This document shows, one piece after another, positions 6,692 through 7,117 of a DNA stretch of 7,117 bases. The DNA is taken from assembly GCA_016764955.1 (NCBI GenBank), contig JAESQZ010000103.1:1-7117 (forward strand). The letters run 5' to 3'. A program made the position numbers and the translations under genes. This stretch comes from Deltaproteobacteria bacterium. GTDB taxonomy: Bacteria; Myxococcota; UBA727; JABDBI01. The notes beneath the pieces were generated by a model that was given only the letters and a program-made list of their open reading frames with translations, was not told the DNA's origin and searched no databases. Positions within the stretch are counted from its first letter, which is position 1, and every line of letters begins with the position of its first letter.

Positions 6692-6856
6692 GAATAGAGC
6701 CCCGGGTGGAGCGCAGCGGAACCCGGGTGTGTACAACCATTTCCATTTAAAATGCCGAAGGCATGATTGAACAAAAATCATTCGAGCCTTCGGCTCTTAT
6801 AGGTTTTGGGTTTACATTACCCCGGGTTCCGCTGCGCTTCACCCGGGGCTTTATTC
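6692..6856. repeat. Composite inverted-repeat element (MITE- or REP-like) between speA and the broken gene
   Basis: The 36-bp arms at 6692-6727 and 6821-6856 are reverse complements at 34 of 36 positions. Each arm contains CCCGGGT...ACCCGGG, a 7-bp stem around a 13-nt GC-rich core related to GGAGCGCAGCGGA. Between the arms, spacers of equal length (24 nt each side) lead to two small hairpins (6752-6764 and 6784-6796) and a central ATGATT/AATCAT stem (6763-6768, 6776-6781). The whole can fold into one long interrupted hairpin. It has no reading frame resembling a transposase. The symmetry suggests a non-autonomous mobile or REP-derived element, or two repeat units inserted head to head. No clear target duplication was found. 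Confidence 0.75.
6752..6796. repeat. Central hairpin cluster of the composite element
   Basis: Two 13-nt hairpins face each other: ATGCC-GAA-GGCAT (6752-6764) and GAGCC-TTC-GGCTC (6784-6796). Between them, and sharing two bases with the first, is ATGATT-GAACAAA-AATCAT (6763-6781), a perfect 6-bp stem. The two outer hairpins have different stems but the same loop read on opposite strands (GAA/TTC), which fits their mirrored positions. On the plus strand the second is followed by TTATAGGTTTTGGGTTT. This might end transcription weakly but lacks a solid T-run. Confidence 0.6.
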
Positions 6857-7117
6857 GAGATCCGCTTCGCGGATAATCACCGAGCCGCCGACCGATACGG
6901 CCTGTATGCCGGCCGTGTTCTCAAAATATAATCAATCTGCGTCGCTGGCGGCCTATTTGGATATGAAACACCAAATAATGTCGAGTCTGGATTATCGGTT
7001 CTAGCAGAGTGCGGTTTGCCGGTTTCACGTTCTTGAATCAAATAGAGATTATCAAACATGAGGCGCCAGAATTTGGTTTGGTGTTCAACGTGTCGGATTC
7101 TGTGAGTTGCCTCTGGA
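6851..7117 (-). pseudogene. Truncated, frameshifted C-terminal fragment, probably endonuclease/exonuclease/phosphatase (EEP) family
   Basis: The reverse strand is open from the right edge in one frame. It reads ...FWRLMFDNLYLIQE... and then DSTLFGVSYPNRPPATQIDYI, before losing sense and stopping at 6878-6880. The IDYI motif after a proline-rich stretch is typical near the C-terminus of EEP-fold hydrolases. At the A4 run 6923-6926 (T4 on the coding strand), restoring one T would make IDYIF and continue into the next frame as ENTAGIQAVSVGG, then SVIIREADLE, ending at TAA 6851-6853. That continuation looks like the family segment just before the catalytic SDH motif, but SDH is missing. The stop lies inside the right arm of the composite repeat, so the tail appears lost where the element begins. 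The ATG at 7059 is internal and not a real start. The family call rests on motif memory only. Confidence 0.45.

Noticed and set aside
6491..6781. Reverse-strand reading frame of 96 codons overlapping the end of speA
   Set aside because: It lies antisense to the conserved C-terminus of speA and runs through the repeat element; its composition shows no recognisable family or ribosome site.
6897..6916. Inverted repeat ACGGCC...GGCCGT near the right end
   Set aside because: It lies within the restored reading frame of the broken gene and does not share the loop or flanks of the other hairpins, so it is probably coding sequence.
6877..7059. Separate 60-residue protein starting at ATG 7059
   Set aside because: The frame is open upstream to the window edge with protein-like sequence, so the ATG is internal to a longer damaged gene.

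Overview
The window looks like a chromosomal stretch from a Gram-negative, proteobacterial-type genome of moderate G+C. This rests on a biosynthetic arginine decarboxylase that is similar along its full length to the enterobacterial SpeA type, a cysteine-free ribosomal protein L33, an E3-type dihydrolipoyl dehydrogenase, and dispersed hairpin repeats between the genes. An exported protein with a SpoIVB/S55-type peptidase signature would fit a deltaproteobacterial-like lineage (Myxococcota, Bdellovibrionota and relatives), but one window cannot fix the taxon.

Layout from left to right: a short hairpin repeat (11-38); a forward MscS-family mechanosensitive channel gene (88-1350); a 106-bp convergent gap almost filled by a pair of inverted hairpin repeats (1359-1454); then a tight reverse-strand cluster of three genes. 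In transcription order these are the S55-type exported protein (4685-2976), rpmG (3013-2843, overlapping the S55 gene by 38 bp) and lpd (2839-1457, beginning 3 nt after the rpmG stop). speA (4712-6625) diverges from the S55 gene with only about 26 bp between the start codons. Beyond speA is a composite inverted-repeat element (about 6674-6874, core arms 6692-6727 and 6821-6856). It abuts a truncated, frameshifted reverse-strand reading frame that runs off the right edge and resembles the C-terminal part of an endonuclease/exonuclease/phosphatase-family protein.

The genes are mostly housekeeping: osmotic protection (MscS), translation (L33), 2-oxoacid dehydrogenase and glycine cleavage chemistry (Lpd), and polyamine synthesis (SpeA). 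The one protein of poorly known function is the S55-type one. Its Ser and His motifs appear in the opposite order to SpoIVB, and it sits in an apparent operon with rpmG and lpd.

No CRISPR array, tRNA, rRNA, transposase or defence system is visible. The least explained material is the repeat DNA: hairpins with changing stems but constant flanks or loops, one showing a compensatory base-pair change, and one large mirrored element at the broken end of a gene.
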